Below, piece after piece: positions 39,347 through 50,723 of a stretch of 64,000 nucleotides of DNA (position 1 is its first letter; each line of letters starts with the position of its first letter). The notes beneath the pieces were generated by a model. It did not search any database. It was not told where the DNA came from and saw only the letters and a program-made list of their open reading frames with translations. Location: contig JAHNUO010000009.1 in NCBI GenBank assembly GCA_019787685.1, positions 744,001 through 808,000 of the forward strand, in the 5' to 3' direction. A program made the translations under genes and the position numbers. The DNA is from Chiua virens. Taxonomy: Eukaryota; Basidiomycota; Agaricomycetes; Boletales; Boletaceae.

Positions 39347-40700
39347 ATGGACCACGGGCAGACCTCGCATCCTTCCAACCCCTCAGGCAGCGAGCACCCT
39401 GTACCCACCAATATGATCGCTCCTGCCACTCATCTTGATAACGCTTCAGACTCGGAGCACGCCAGTGGTTCACCCCATTCCGGGTCTACGGCAGAACGGC
39501 GTCTCTATAATCCAGCAGAGGGCCATTTCACGGCAGACCCATATGCTGATCTTGAACGCGGCCCCGTCCCCCCACCGCCAGCGGCACGCAGTCGAGACTC
39601 CAGGCACGTACGCGCGTCTTCCCAACGCCAAACTTCTGGTCCCATAACTGCTCATCAACACAATGCCTCTTATCTTGATCACGTAGTCCCCACTAGTACC
39701 GCCAACGGTCATGGACACAAGCCCTTATCTGGACAGGCTTGGACAGGGCCGAACGGAATGGAATGGGGAGGTTCACAGCCCCGGAGTCTGGACGAGAAGA
39801 AGGATGAAAGGAACCAAGGACCTTTTGCTTGGCTACTGCCACTACTACCTTGTAGGAGAGATAAGAAGGTTAAACCCCCTGAGATTCAGGTGAGCGCTAT
39901 TTGTGGGCATACGTCAGAGTAGAATGCTTATACGCATCATCACAGTGGGATTGTGAGACCGTAGGCGCTCGCCTTGCACCAACCATCAAATACGCCGAAT
40001 CAGAGAGGGAAAAATATGCTCAAAGAGGTTCGTTTACTCGGGTTTCCCCAAGTCGCTTCCGTGCTAATCGGAGGTATTATGCATCATATGCCAGCATTGG
40101 CGCTGGGTTGGGCTGCGAATGTTGCCATTGGTTTACAGGTGTTGTTAGGGTCTTTGACAACGGCCCTCTCAGTCGCGGTTACGAACACCAAACAGGCAAA
40201 TGTTTTCTGTTCTTTATTTCACATTATATGTGCTAACCTTTGGGAGGAAATAGGCGCAACTTTCAACCGCGGTTCTGGGTAAGTGAGACCTAAATTCAAA
40301 ACGATCCATGGATTAATACGTCGCTGTAGGTGGCCTCGCTACACTGGTTGCTTCTTACTTGGCCCGCGTGCGGGGCTCCGGAGAGCCCGAGTTGTCCGTC
40401 ATGCGAGTGAAGGACCTTGAACACTTTATACGAGATTGCAGGGGCTTCGAACTCGACCATGGTCACGACAAAACCACCAACCATCATCACTGCCCTGTGA
40501 ACAGACGACTACTGGAACTAAGACAAAAATTCGAGGATTTGCTTGGTAATGCGAGTGGGTACGTGATGTCGAGCGTCCTGACATCTCACTGTCGTTGCTG
40601 AACATTTCTTTTGTCATCTTAAAGGGAGAGGAAATTGTCCGCCACTGGAATCGTTGCCACTGGAACTGCTACTGGAGCCGCTGCGACTAATCGGCCTTAG
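39347..40700 (+). CDS. Fungal SLATT-domain protein 2
   Basis: This paralogue of the gene at 25439 has the same exon plan: exon 1 39347-39889, exon 2 from 39946, then small exons to the TAG at 40698-40700. The N-terminus is again polar (MDHGQTSHPSNPSGSEHPV) with a basic PCRRDKKVK patch. The domain has RLAPTIKYAESEREKYA, a first span (ANVAIGLQVLLGSLTTALSV), a second (LATLVASYLARVRG) and the GSGEPELSVMRVKDLEHFIRD tail, ending TATGAAATNRP. The intron after TNTKQ also uses a GC donor (CAG|GCAAAT). No frame disruption was seen. Membrane location is expected; the function is inferred only from the family. Confidence 0.82.
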
Positions 40701-41852
40701 GTTGGAAATCACGGTATTTTAGCCCCTATCTTGTTCTTGCTTTCAGTGTAAAATCGACAGATTCATTCCAGATTTCTCCCACTTCTTGATTACTCACGCC
40801 CGCAATGGTAGCGCCACTTTGTTACGCCATCTTAAACCATGACCATCGACATGATGTATCAAACGATCTGTTCCACGTTCGGGCTTCCACCATGTGCTTT
40901 TGTTTAGTTCAATCGAGACGACTCGGTGTTTTATTAGTACGAAATGTTTAATACCAAGAACTCCCAAAGTCTGTGCCAGATGCATGACTGGTTATGGCTA
41001 GATCCAAAACATTAGCGTTCTATTTAGCTCTTGGTTCACTATTTAACTGACCACACCATTTCCGGTTTGGCTTGCTACTAGAAGCTGTAAATGAAGGATC
41101 GGCACCGATGACATGTGTCCTACATCATGTTGAAATCTCGTCGATGCTCAGTGTTGTCCTTGTCGAGCCTGTCTTTATACAATACTTGACTGCGATGTCG
41201 TGTGAGTCTTTCAAACTTCAAGTTGAAAGCCTGAACATTGAATTCGACGGAATAGTTCAATGACAGGGAAAGGGGAGGTCTGATAGGTGATTTTGATAGC
41301 TAGAATTGAAAACCGAGGAGATGGTGAATCGTTCGCACAGGGCGGCCTTAAAGTACAGCTGGCGTCAGAAAGGTACGCGCACGATTACGTGAATGATGAG
41401 ACGCTTGTGCCATCTCAACTGAAATGTTGACAACCTTGGGGACACAAACTAGCAAGTCCCAACTTTTTACCTCGACTCGAAGGGAGACCAGACCAAGTTC
41501 CCGCGAGGTGGAGACGCAGGCATTATGTATCTTCGTGTAAGAAAGTTCTGATACGGTCGAGCTACATAATACCACCGTTCATAATTGACAACGACTTGCA
41601 TATGCGTGTGGCGCACGTATCGCTGATCGATCTTTTTTCCAGGGTTCCGGCACAGCGGCGATCGATTCCTCCGCTCTATTGCTGGAACCGAATAGCGTCG
41701 GTCTAAGCCAAATGAATTCGATGATCGAAGGATGCCAGCATGCCTTACGCCCGTGGATTTATACATGATTCCTCGAGGTTGCCATGCTGCATAGTGTCTG
41801 CCCCCCGCCCCCCCCTGCCCTTTAGTGATCCCGGTCCCTCGACCTCGCTAGC
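40701..41852 (+). other. Intergenic region, SLATT genes 2 and 3
   Basis: The first 350 bp are the 3' flank shared with SLATT gene 1. The last 250 bp carry diverged promoter blocks (GGAACCGAATAGCGTCGGTC, AAGCCAAATGAATTCGATGA). A C-rich tract lies at about 41804-41820. No gene is supported. Confidence 0.5.
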
Positions 41853-43027
41853 ATGGACCACGAGGGGAACTCGCAACCTTCCATGGCTCATTCCCTAGGC
41901 GGCGAGTACACCGGGTCTCAGCCCGAACACCTTCAAGTCGTCACACCAGCACCAGGCGATGGCAACGGTGCCTCTGGGCATGACAATGGACTCCGCCATT
42001 CTGGGTCCGGGTCCACGGTAGAACGGCGTCTTCTCAATCCATCAGAGGGCCGCGCGGACGGACTACTAGTAACCCGTATACCGACTTTGAACGCACCCCA
42101 GTTCCTCCACCTCCCCCTGCGCGTAGCCGAGAGGGGACATGCACGCGTATCTTCCCGACGCCAGACGTTCGGTGCATCTGCTGTTGGCCTCCCACCGATG
42201 GCTCCCCATGCCAGTACCTCTGGGCTTGATTGGATAGTCCCTGTGGACGAAAAGGGCGACGTAAATGTTCTTTTGTCGAGGATACGAACGCTTATCTGAC
42301 TCCCCACGATGATAGATGAAGCGCACTGTGGGGGAACGTCTTCAACCGACCATCGATAACGCTGTTATCGAACGGGACAAATATGCCCGGACAGGTCAGT
42401 TGTTTGGGTCTGAATATGGGGGTGCTTCCAAGCTGATCGGAGTCCGAATGGACATAATCCAGCATTGTGGACGGGCTATGCTATCAATATCGCGATTGGC
42501 TTGCAGGTGCTATTAGGAGCGTTGACGACCGGTCTCTCGGCTGCCGTCACGACTGCAAAGCAGGCAAGTGCTATACATGTTCTTGGTTTTTCATCCGTGT
42601 GCTAACCATGAGGACAACTAGGCTCAAGTTTCGACTGCTGTTTTGGGTGAGTGTGATCTAGATTCAGGGTGATCCATGGATTGATGTTTCGTCGTAGGTG
42701 GTCTTGCCACGATAGTAGCTTCTTACCTGGCCCGTTCACGCTGGTTCTGGAGAGCCCGAGTTATCCATTACCCGTGTGAAGGACCTGGAACATTTTTTAC
42801 GCGAATGCAGGGCCTTCCAGATCGATCATGCGCATGAGTACGCTACTCCCCAGAACCAATTAGGTGAACGACTGGACAACCTGAGACGGAGATTCGAGGA
42901 ATTACTTGGTAACGCAGACGGGTGCGTTCCGATTTATCTTGATATCTCGCCGTCGTTGCTGAGTCTATCGTTTGATAGGGTGAGGAAGTTGTCGCCGACC
43001 GGAATCACTCCCACTCAGACCGTGTAA
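41853..43027 (+). pseudogene. Fungal SLATT-domain protein 3, with apparent frameshift
   Basis: Third paralogue. Exon 1 starts MDHEGNSQPSMAHS and is shorter, lacking the basic Lys/Arg patch of the other two. It is joined through an intron with donor GAC|GTAAAT to MKRTVGERLQPTIDNAVIERDKYA. The first span (YAINIAIGLQVLLGALTTGL) and second (LATIVASYLARS) are intact. The intron after TTAKQ again has a GC donor (CAG|GCAAGT). At about 42741 one extra T breaks the frame just before the conserved GSGEPELSITRVKDLEHFLRE block, which continues in the next frame to the end at 43027. If the base is real the gene loses its tail; otherwise it is a third working copy. Confidence 0.75.
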
Positions 43028-43497
43028 TGAATGGGACAGAATGTTTTACCTCATTTCCTGGTGTTTCTTGTTCTGCGTTTCTGGGGAGAATCCACTTTTT
43101 TTCTCCTGGTACATTTACATTAACGGTTCAATACTTTCTCACTTGGTTGTTCGAACTGGGGAACACTTCGTGAGTCACGACCCCGCCTCCAACTTGGATT
43201 ATTGACCTGATACATATACCCCGGCAAGTCACATACCATTCTTTCGTTCATTTCGGAATCTTGTTGTTGTTCAGATGAAGCGGAGCCGGTTGCTGTTCTT
43301 TTTTACTTCACACTGGTTAATATCACCTCGAGGTCATTTACATCTGATAGGGACTTAATATGATACTATGGGGGGACGTTCAAGGTCATGATCACGTGTG
43401 ATGAGATCGGGACGTTTACAGCAAAGTGGTTCTGAGCTGCTTATGGCTAATACACAAACCCACTTGCTCGCTCCTACTTTGACTCAAACCACCTATC
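43028..43497. other. Intergenic region, SLATT gene 3 to DRAP1
   Basis: No coding frame of note is seen. The stretch marks the switch from the accessory block back to conserved genes. Confidence 0.5.
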
Positions 43498-44294
43498 ATG
43501 AAAACCAAAAATAAGCAGACCAAGTTCCCTGTGGTGAGACCCCCATCCAACCCGTCTAAACAATACGCCAGATCCCATCGCTGAGACGGGATGGCAGGCC
43601 CGAATCAAGAAGATTATGCAAAAGGACGAAGAGGTCGGCAAGGTCGCGCAGGCGACTCCAGTCGTGATATGTATGCTCCCCACTTCTTCCTCTGAATGCG
43701 CGTCGCACGCACGCGTCCTCACCCTCTCATTTCCTTGTTGCATCGCATCTCGCAGCCAAGGCGCTCGAACTCTTTCTCGCTATGATCGTCGAGGAGGCAA
43801 GCAAAGTCACGGTCGAACGGGGCGCTAAAAAGGTGGAGGGGTACCATCTGTATGTATCTCACGCCCCTTTCTCCTTCCTCTGTCTACCCATTCCCTTGTC
43901 CTGGTGATAACAATGGGTGTCTGTTAGAAAACATGCTGTTGAAACGACGGAGATGCTGGATTTTTTGAAGGAGATCGTGGAATCCGTGCCAGATCCGTCG
44001 GCTGGTGGAACTATCGACCTCGAGGCGGAAGCTGCGGAGGGATCGAAGCGCAAACGAGGCAAAGCCAAGAAGAATGGCGCTCCTGCTGCGTCGGGGGAGC
44101 CGAAAAGGCGACGCAAAAAAAAGGTCGACGTCGATGAGGAAGGCGCGGGTGAAGAAGTGGTCGGAAGCGCGAAATCGGAACCAGAAGGGGACACAGTGAT
44201 GGATGAGGACGAGGATGGGTATGTGGAATCAAGTCATCGAGACCAAGATGCAGATTGGCGGGATGATGAGGATTCACCATATATTCCGAGATGA
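43498..44294 (+). CDS. BUR6: NC2-alpha / DRAP1 transcription corepressor subunit
   Basis: Four exons (43498-43533, 43598-43670, 43756-43849, 43928-44294) give 189 aa in frame. The N-terminal histone fold reads [47 protein letters not shown] in pieces, with GYHLKHAVETTEMLDFLKEIVE closing the fold, as in DRAP1/Bur6. The protein pairs with NC2-beta on TBP-bound promoters to repress or tune RNA polymerase II initiation in the nucleus. The C-terminal half is a charged tail with two basic nuclear-signal-like clusters (KRKRGKAKK, KRRRKKK) and acidic stretches. It ends 87 bp from the convergent SLD5 gene. Confidence 0.93.
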
Positions 44295-44381
44295 GGGGCC
44301 AGGGCAGTCTGGACAGAGCAATGTATCATTGGCGCGTCAATCATACACCGTCCTCATACTGGTAGGATACATCAAGATTAA

Positions 44382-45423
44382 CTACACCAGCTCGACCTCG
44401 CCTCTCAAGACCAGCTGTTCGACGACGGAGTAAGGGGTTAACGAGATGTGTCCTTTTTCCATGGTCAAGGTAGAACCGCTGACCAAAGTTAACCTTCTAC
44501 TTGGTAGGACGGGAGTAGAGGAATGGCTCACTCGGGTAATCTCACTGGTGGACACCTCTGACGAGCATGGACAAAGATAGCAAGGCTTTTATCAGGCTCT
44601 GCGACTACGGGTGCCTGTTAGAGATGATCCTGGGTTCGTCTCAGTACTCACCCATGGGTGGCAGAAAAGGTGGCTTGTCGTCCAGCGTCTGCTGATTTCC
44701 GGGTAAGCCCTGCAGGACTGAATTATAAAAATGCTGGTCTGTAAGCTTCGCAAACCTGAGCGGAAACGTCATTTAATCGTCGACGACCGGGGAGATTTGA
44801 ACGTCACCTGCGAGCATGGTCGACTTCGTTCTCAGATAGACGTTGCTGAACCTCTGGGTTTGTCATGACATATCGAGCAAACTTTTCGATCTGTAGTGAT
44901 CAATGACTTTGTGGACGAATGGGCGATCCCAAAAGGCAGGCACCGAAAACCACGACTCACCTTGAACAACCTCATGCGGAGGTATGATCTGACCACGAAT
45001 TTGGCGCGCTCGACCTCGGTCTGCGCGAGCATGATCCGAAAGTGTTCATCCTCCGAGGACGAGGGATCAGACCGCAACAACTGAACGGTCTCGGACTGTA
45101 CCGTAACGATGAACCTATGCTCGACAAGCATCGACGTCAAATATCTCACCTACCTGACGCCGAATGTGATCGAGTAACGCGGCGAGGACGTCTTCTGCGA
45201 TGGGGAGCACGTCCGGGGCGTGCCGCTCGTTCATCCAATGTCGGATGAGGTGTTGGAGGGGTGTCTCTGGCGCGTCCGAGTCGTCGTTGAAGAGTGGCGG
45301 GACGGCACCGGCCATCGGCACGTCGCCGTCGCCGTCGTCGTCGCGGGGGGCATTACGGAGCCGGTTTTGAAAGGCGTCTCCGGGGCGATCGAGGTTGGTG
45401 AAGAAGTTGTCGTCGTCCATCAT
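44382..45423 (-). CDS. SLD5: GINS complex subunit SLD5
   Basis: SLD5 is one of four GINS subunits of the CMG replicative helicase. The start is at 45423 (or the adjacent ATG at 45420). Pieces on the minus strand read PLQHLIRHWMNERHAPDVLPI, DVLAALLDHIRRQ, then after an intron MLAQTEVERAKFVVRSYLRMRLFK, the SLD5/GINS A-domain core. The C-terminal B domain ends TLTMEKGHISLTPYSVVEQLVLRGEVELV before TAG at 44382-44384, the typical SLD5 terminus (written here as blocks: TLTMEKGHISLTPY and VVEQLVLRGEVELV). Several short introns are present and not all were fixed. It is tail to tail with DRAP1. Confidence 0.9.
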
Positions 45424-45703
45424 GCGCGCGTGATGGTTGTGTGTAGTATAATGTAAACGCTGGATGACTTGGGCTCGGAGAGTGGTGCCGAGGTTGCTAA
45501 TTCATCGACGCCGGGGAAGAGATGGTATTGTGCAACCAGAGTATGTGCGCGCTTGGAAGTCCGAACTTGCGCACGAGTCGCACACCCAACATTTACAATA
45601 ACAATGATATTGATATGATACATAAACAGGTCAACTAACTCGGGGCGAGACGATACAAGAAAGTAGGGGCGGTTTCAAACATTGTCACGACGAGTAAACC
45701 ATC

Positions 45704-46450
45704 TCATATCGCGTCGTTCTCCACCAGCTTGCCACAAACGACGTACTTGTTCGAAAAATGCTCGATCCAACCTAAGAAAGTTGATAATCGTAACTAGCGA
45801 GACGGAGAGCGAATGAGTTGGACACACCTTTCATGTTTTCGCTGTAGTACATATAGGTCAGAACGTGCGAGACGCACATGGATTGACGAACGTACGTTTC
45901 ATCTGGGCGGAGGTCCGCCAGCTTGTCCAGGGGCTGGTCGATCGGGGTCAACATTTCTGGAGGATCAAAATTCGATTATGCCCTGCACTGAGTGAGACTG
46001 CGGAGTAAGACATACCCAAGTCAAACGATTGCTTCGCCATGCCCCGAGAAGCATCCCGACCCGCAAAATTGCCATACATGCCCCCTGCGCATCAAATGTG
46101 GATGAATGTCAAATTCGTCGACTTGACAGATTCGCAACGACTGGTTGTATCAACGTACCAGGTCCATAAAAGTTGCGCCCCGCAGTAACGTCAAATACAA
46201 TGCCGTTTATTGCCAACAAAATCCGACCATCGTCCTTACCATCAAACGGGACGAGTGTCTTTGGAGTATACGTCTGGAACAACACCGCGGGCGGGTGTGA
46301 CTTGGGCATCCAGGAGTACCCCTGCTTGAATTCGTGTGGGACATGCTTTGGCTTGGAGATGGGCGGGAAGATCATTTTTTCGACCGAATAGAGGATATAG
46401 ACGAGCAGAGCTGTATTAACGGGTGTTGCAAAGTTGAGCGAGAACGCCAT
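45704..46450 (-). CDS. DAP1: DAP1-like cytochrome b5-fold heme protein (PGRMC family)
   Basis: The start ATG at 46450 gives an N-terminal membrane anchor (LNFATPVNTALLVYILYSVEK) followed by the cytochrome-b5-like fold: FQTYTPKTLVPFDGKDDGRILLAINGIVFDV, TAGRNFYGPGGMYGNFAGRDASRGMA (in separate exons) and a C-terminal WIEHFSNKYVVCGKLVENDAI before TGA at 45704-45706. The tyrosines of the YGP and MYGNF blocks match the PGRMC/Dap1 heme site. In yeast Dap1 supports the sterol P450 enzymes Erg11 and Erg5 at the ER; the same role is expected here. Three or more short introns. It is in the same direction as SLD5. Confidence 0.9.
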
Positions 46451-47120
46451 GTTCGTACAGGGTGGTTGGATGTCGTTGCTGACGTTGATGAAGTGCCAGT
46501 GGTTTCAGGCTGCGTGAGATACCACGGCTAACTTCTCTTAGTGACCGATTACAAAATCACGAAATCTACGACTTCGTACCAGACGATCCAGACCTGTCTC
46601 AAGGACTATGATAAGACGTCTCTACAGGCCTCAGCGATGGAACTCTGGAAGGTTTTATGGGCCTATGCAAGGGAACACCCAGACATTTGTGGACCTCATC
46701 GATGTGTTTCAGCCAGTCCTGTCGATATCCACGACGACTGGGATGGTGAGCCAAGGTTAGTCAAAACTTCTGCAAGGGACTCAGCGAGATACCCTTGTCA
46801 GGAATACTCTTTCTTGACACGGAATTGTGTGTCTAAACTTGAATCTTTGGCCTCATCCCCCGTCACCTGGCTTTCGTTGTCTGGCACTGTCGCGACTCAG
46901 ATCTTGGTGCACACACCACCACTGGCAGGCTGTACCGTTTCTTGAATCTGTGGCATAGCGATATACTATCACACGACGCATCCTCGGGCCTTATCCTCCA
47001 AAATAACAAGGAAAATTGGTGTTTTTAGCTGATACGCCGGCGACGCAGGGTCTGTGGCAACTTCAATATGCTTCTTTCATTGTATTTATCCTCGGACTGG
47101 CTGGCTAATGAGTTGCACTC
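46451..47120. other. Intergenic region without a supported gene
   Basis: An open frame on the plus strand at 46541-46945 has no recognisable family and no clear splice or start context. I see nothing else. Confidence 0.45.
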
Positions 47121-47671
47121 TCATCCGTCAGCCTTCCCGAGGGTAAATCCCTGCGTCGGGCTGCCAAGCTGCCATGTCGTGGCGCCAAAGGTTCCCATGA
47201 AAATGAAGATAATTGACTGGACAACGACGATCGACGACCAATGCATCCCTGCCACAATTCTAGCTTTGTGACTTTCTATGGCCTCATCCATTGACTCGAC
47301 GAGGTGTAAAGACTCACGACGCCACATTCGCAAATTGACGAGGGGAGTCGGAACGTTGAACACGTCAAGGCGCCCTATTCGGGTTAGCGTATGTGACCAG
47401 CTGGGGTCGTGAGGCTTCTTTGTGGGGTCATTCTGGCTCGTGGTTATGGATCGGCAGCTCGAATCACCTGCACAGAACTCAAGCGCCAAGGGTTGACTGT
47501 CATTGCAAGCAAGTAATTCTGCCCATCGGTTGTCGAGTGGTAAAATCCCTTTTATCACTCAACAATCGATGTAGAGATCCAGTGGAAAAAAGAACGACAC
47601 CGAATGTACTTACTCTGAGTACTTGCTAGCGCCAGCTGTTGAGCTTCATTTTGCAAGTTGGACACTATCAT
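47121..47671 (-). CDS. Small hypothetical membrane protein
   Basis: A possible start at 47671 (MIVSNLQNEAQQLALAS) is followed by one or two introns, then a segment reading DVFNVPTPLVNLRMWRRESLHLVESMDEAIESHKARI and a likely membrane span (WSSIVVVQSIIFIFMGTFGA), ending TQGFTLGKADG. The open stretch 47121-47558 alone is 145 codons. No family is recognised. The exon joins are uncertain; the coding look rests on the helical acidic segment before the span. Confidence 0.4.
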
Positions 47672-47903
47672 TTAAATTAGCTTATCAATAGAAATGATCG
47701 TCAACACTTCAGCAAGTGCATATTTATGAGAGCATCACCGGGGTCGCAGCAACCCGAGCGTCACCGGCACCTTCCAACTCATCGAGCATCAGTCGTCTCG
47801 GTAGCAGGGAACTACTAGCTGTGGAAGGGGCTCCCCCTCACGTGACTTAAAATTAACCCGTTTTGGCTAGGGGAGGTGTAGTGGGTGCTTTCATTGAGTG
47901 ACC
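47672..47903. promoter_or_regulatory. Divergent upstream region, includes CACGTG
   Basis: The region lies between the small membrane-protein gene (minus) and the DnaJ gene (plus). A CACGTG E-box is present at about 47839-47844; which gene it might serve is not known. Confidence 0.35.
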
Positions 47904-49692
47904 ATGACCACGCCGTACCCCGTATTTACTTCACGACTATATAGCCCACACCTACGTTCACAATGTGGCACCTGCAGCGCATTGCTTGAATTCCCCGTAC
48001 CATCACCAACACCACCTCAAGGAACCCTACTGCGCGTCAAGTGCGCACAATGTCAAACCACGTATCAGCATGTGTTCTATCCCGTACAACTCTTACAAGG
48101 CGGCGCCCCTACCTCTACACCACAAGTACTCAACGGCAACAATGCTACGCCCGGAAACGCGCGCAAGGGCCGGAAGATCGGCACACAAGAGAAACCCTTG
48201 GAGACTGGGTATTATGACCTTCTGGGTGTCCCGATCGACGCGACCACAGAGGATATCAAGAAAGCCTATCGTAAGTATCTATTTCTGTCCTCTCCTCTTC
48301 CATCCATGTTTTGCTATTCCTCCGTCTCCAACACTAACACCCGGATGTTAAGGACGGCTGGCCATCAAGCATCATCCCGACAAGAATCCCGAGGATCCCC
48401 ATGCAGAAGAGCGGTTCAAGGAGATTGCAATCGCGTACCAGACACTCTCCGACCCGGTACTGCGTAAGAAGTACAACGAGTTTGGTCCCAAGGAGAGTGC
48501 ACCTGAAGGCGGTTTTGTGGATCCAGAGGAGGTTTTCGGCGCGATATTTGGTGGCGAACGGTTCCTGCCGATCATCGGTCATATCAGCTTGGCACACGAC
48601 ATGAAAACTGCGCTGCAAGAGGCAGACGAAGCGGAAGGAGAGAGCGGGAAAGAAGTGAAGCGCGATGCCAAGGGCAAAGAAATTATCTCGGAAGAGGAGA
48701 AGGCCCGGAAGGAAGAAAAGGAGAGGAAAGCCAACGCTGAGGTAACCCGATTTATTTCGACGTTTGTCGCCACTTATAATAACTTTGCCAGAAAGCCGAA
48801 GCGCGTGCCGAACGGATACGAAAACTGTTAGTGTGATGTTGATTGACAGTTATCTTATCTGTTTCACACCTTTTGACAGCGTCGAGAACTTGGATCGCAA
48901 ACTTAGCATATTTACGGAGTCGGCGATAGGTCCAGACGATTCAGATGTGTCCCAGAGTTGGCGTACGATATGTCAACTGGAAGCAGAGTATGTCTTTTTG
49001 TTTTCGAATTTGCCCAACTCAACGAGCATTTGTATCAGTGAGCTCAGGAATGAATCATACGGTGTTGAGCTACTGCATGCGATTGGCTTTGTCTACGTGT
49101 CCAAGGCGAAGCACTTCCTAGCCACCAGCCAGACATTCTTTGGCGTCGGTGGTTGGTTGCACAACGTGCAAGGAAAGTACCATGTGTTCAGCGAGACGTG
49201 CGTACCCCGGTACTATACTGTATAGAGATCCTCATGACCAACAGAGTATCGACACTTCGCTCGGCGATCGAGCTCAAGAGCGTGTTCGATCAAATCCAAG
49301 CTGCCGAGAAGGCCGGAAACTTATCACCCGAGGAGAAGAAGCGTTTAGAAGAGCAAGCTGCCGAGAAGGGTCTGCAAGCTCTCTTCAAGGTCAGCCTATT
49401 TCATCCTGCGAAATATACGGCATCACACTTCGACACATCTCTGATTGCCATTGTCCACAGGGAACGAAACTCGAAATCGAGTCGGTATTGCGTGAGACGT
49501 GTGACCGCGTACTAGAAGATCCGACTGTCCCACGCAGCAAGGCCACCCTCCGTGCCGTTGCGCTGCAGATTCTTGGCGAGGCATACGTCGTGGTGAGGAA
49601 AGATCCCTGACTCTAGCGCGCCAGACGAGAGCGAGTATGTCAGGGTGGACACCAGGACGAGTCGGGAAAGAGATCGTCAGCGCGCGACCTGA
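47904..49692 (+). CDS. CAJ1: DnaJ / DnaJ-X domain co-chaperone (CAJ1-like)
   Basis: The start ATG at 47904 opens MTTPYPVFTSRL, then two CxxC pairs (CGTC, CAQC) and a J domain: [37 protein letters not shown] with HPD near 48373 (junction over the first intron). A Glu/Lys-rich coiled region (EEEKARKEEKERKANAE) leads into the DnaJ-X domain: SYGVELLHAIGFVYVSKAKHFLATSQ, GVGGWLHNVQGKYHVFSET, then RAVALQILGEAYVVVRKDP. This is the Caj1/DNAJC-X layout; such proteins stimulate Hsp70. The frame stops at 49608-49610, but one base fewer in the CCC run at 49604-49608 would extend it through DESEYVRVDTRTSRERDRQ to TGA 49690-49692, as in relatives. Confidence 0.85.
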
Positions 49693-50723
49693 GGCCTGGG
49701 CGGTGCCAGTGAGTAGTCGTGCGTTCCTCCCTCTCCATACCATCCTTGCACAGATGCTATACCGTACTTTGGCTTACTTTGTTTGTTCGAATGTAATCAC
49801 ACATGGTTAATCCCATGGACACGGCTCGCTGAGCAGTGTTCAGTCATTCTCGGTCTCTTGCATCTTTTGTATCAAGAACATGCTGCTCATTTCGGGTCCG
49901 GCGCTTACGGCGTTCGCGGGCTCGCTTCAGTCTGACATTTCAGATTTTAATAACAAACCCCTTGTTACCTTGGACTCGCTCCTCTTTATGGCACTTGCCG
50001 GTGATCAAAGAAAATTCGACATCTGAAATGCCATCGGTCCTCATGGCAATCGAAACCTTTCGGAAAGATGTCTTGAACATTCTTGGCGAGAGTTTTGCTG
50101 CTTTGGATGGTGGGCTTGGTCGACAACAATCAAAGGTATGAATACGTACAAGAAGCTAAATGGTGGAAACTGACTTCTTGGAACACAGGGGACTGTGGCG
50201 TAGAGCTTACAAAAGTCCTTGGGAATATACCATAAGTGAACATACTGATGTGGTAAAGAATAAAGAACAAAGATATGGCCATTCGCACGGAATCACCCCA
50301 GTGCTGCAGTGGAAGTCAAGACCTGTTACTAGTGTGGGACTGGCAGTCGCCAGCGGTGGCGGGTACGGCAACTCAAATATCTAAACCTAACTCAATGGTA
50401 AGGAAGCAGAACATATGATCGGTACAGCACTGGCCGGCAAGACGGCGGTGTGTAACAAGAACCTCACTCGCTCCCAGCCTGGTTAAGAAATTGTCTGATC
50501 TCCACTATCCCCTTATCATGATGCTGGTACCATCGATTCACCTTAAACTAGAACTCTTTTGGTTCCAGTCGCATCAGCGCCACGATGTTCTGCCGTCTTC
50601 TTGCCACCGCGGAATGATTTCACTGGACTTATAAATGTATCAGCCTGAACAATCTAATTACCCATTCCTTCTTCCTACTTGACGCTCTTTTGATTATCTC
50701 AGGCATCCATCACCTTGGAGACT
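49693..50723. other. Intergenic region upstream of DUF6533 copy 2
   Basis: A 101-codon open frame at 49836-50141 is not similar to any family I know. Nothing else is supported. Confidence 0.45.

Noticed and set aside
41796..41822. C-rich tract as a functional element
   Set aside because: A short C-rich stretch upstream of SLATT gene 3 has no counterpart in the paralogous promoters; more likely simple sequence.
46541..46945. Plus-strand frame of 134 codons
   Set aside because: No family, no supporting splice pattern, composition not gene-like.
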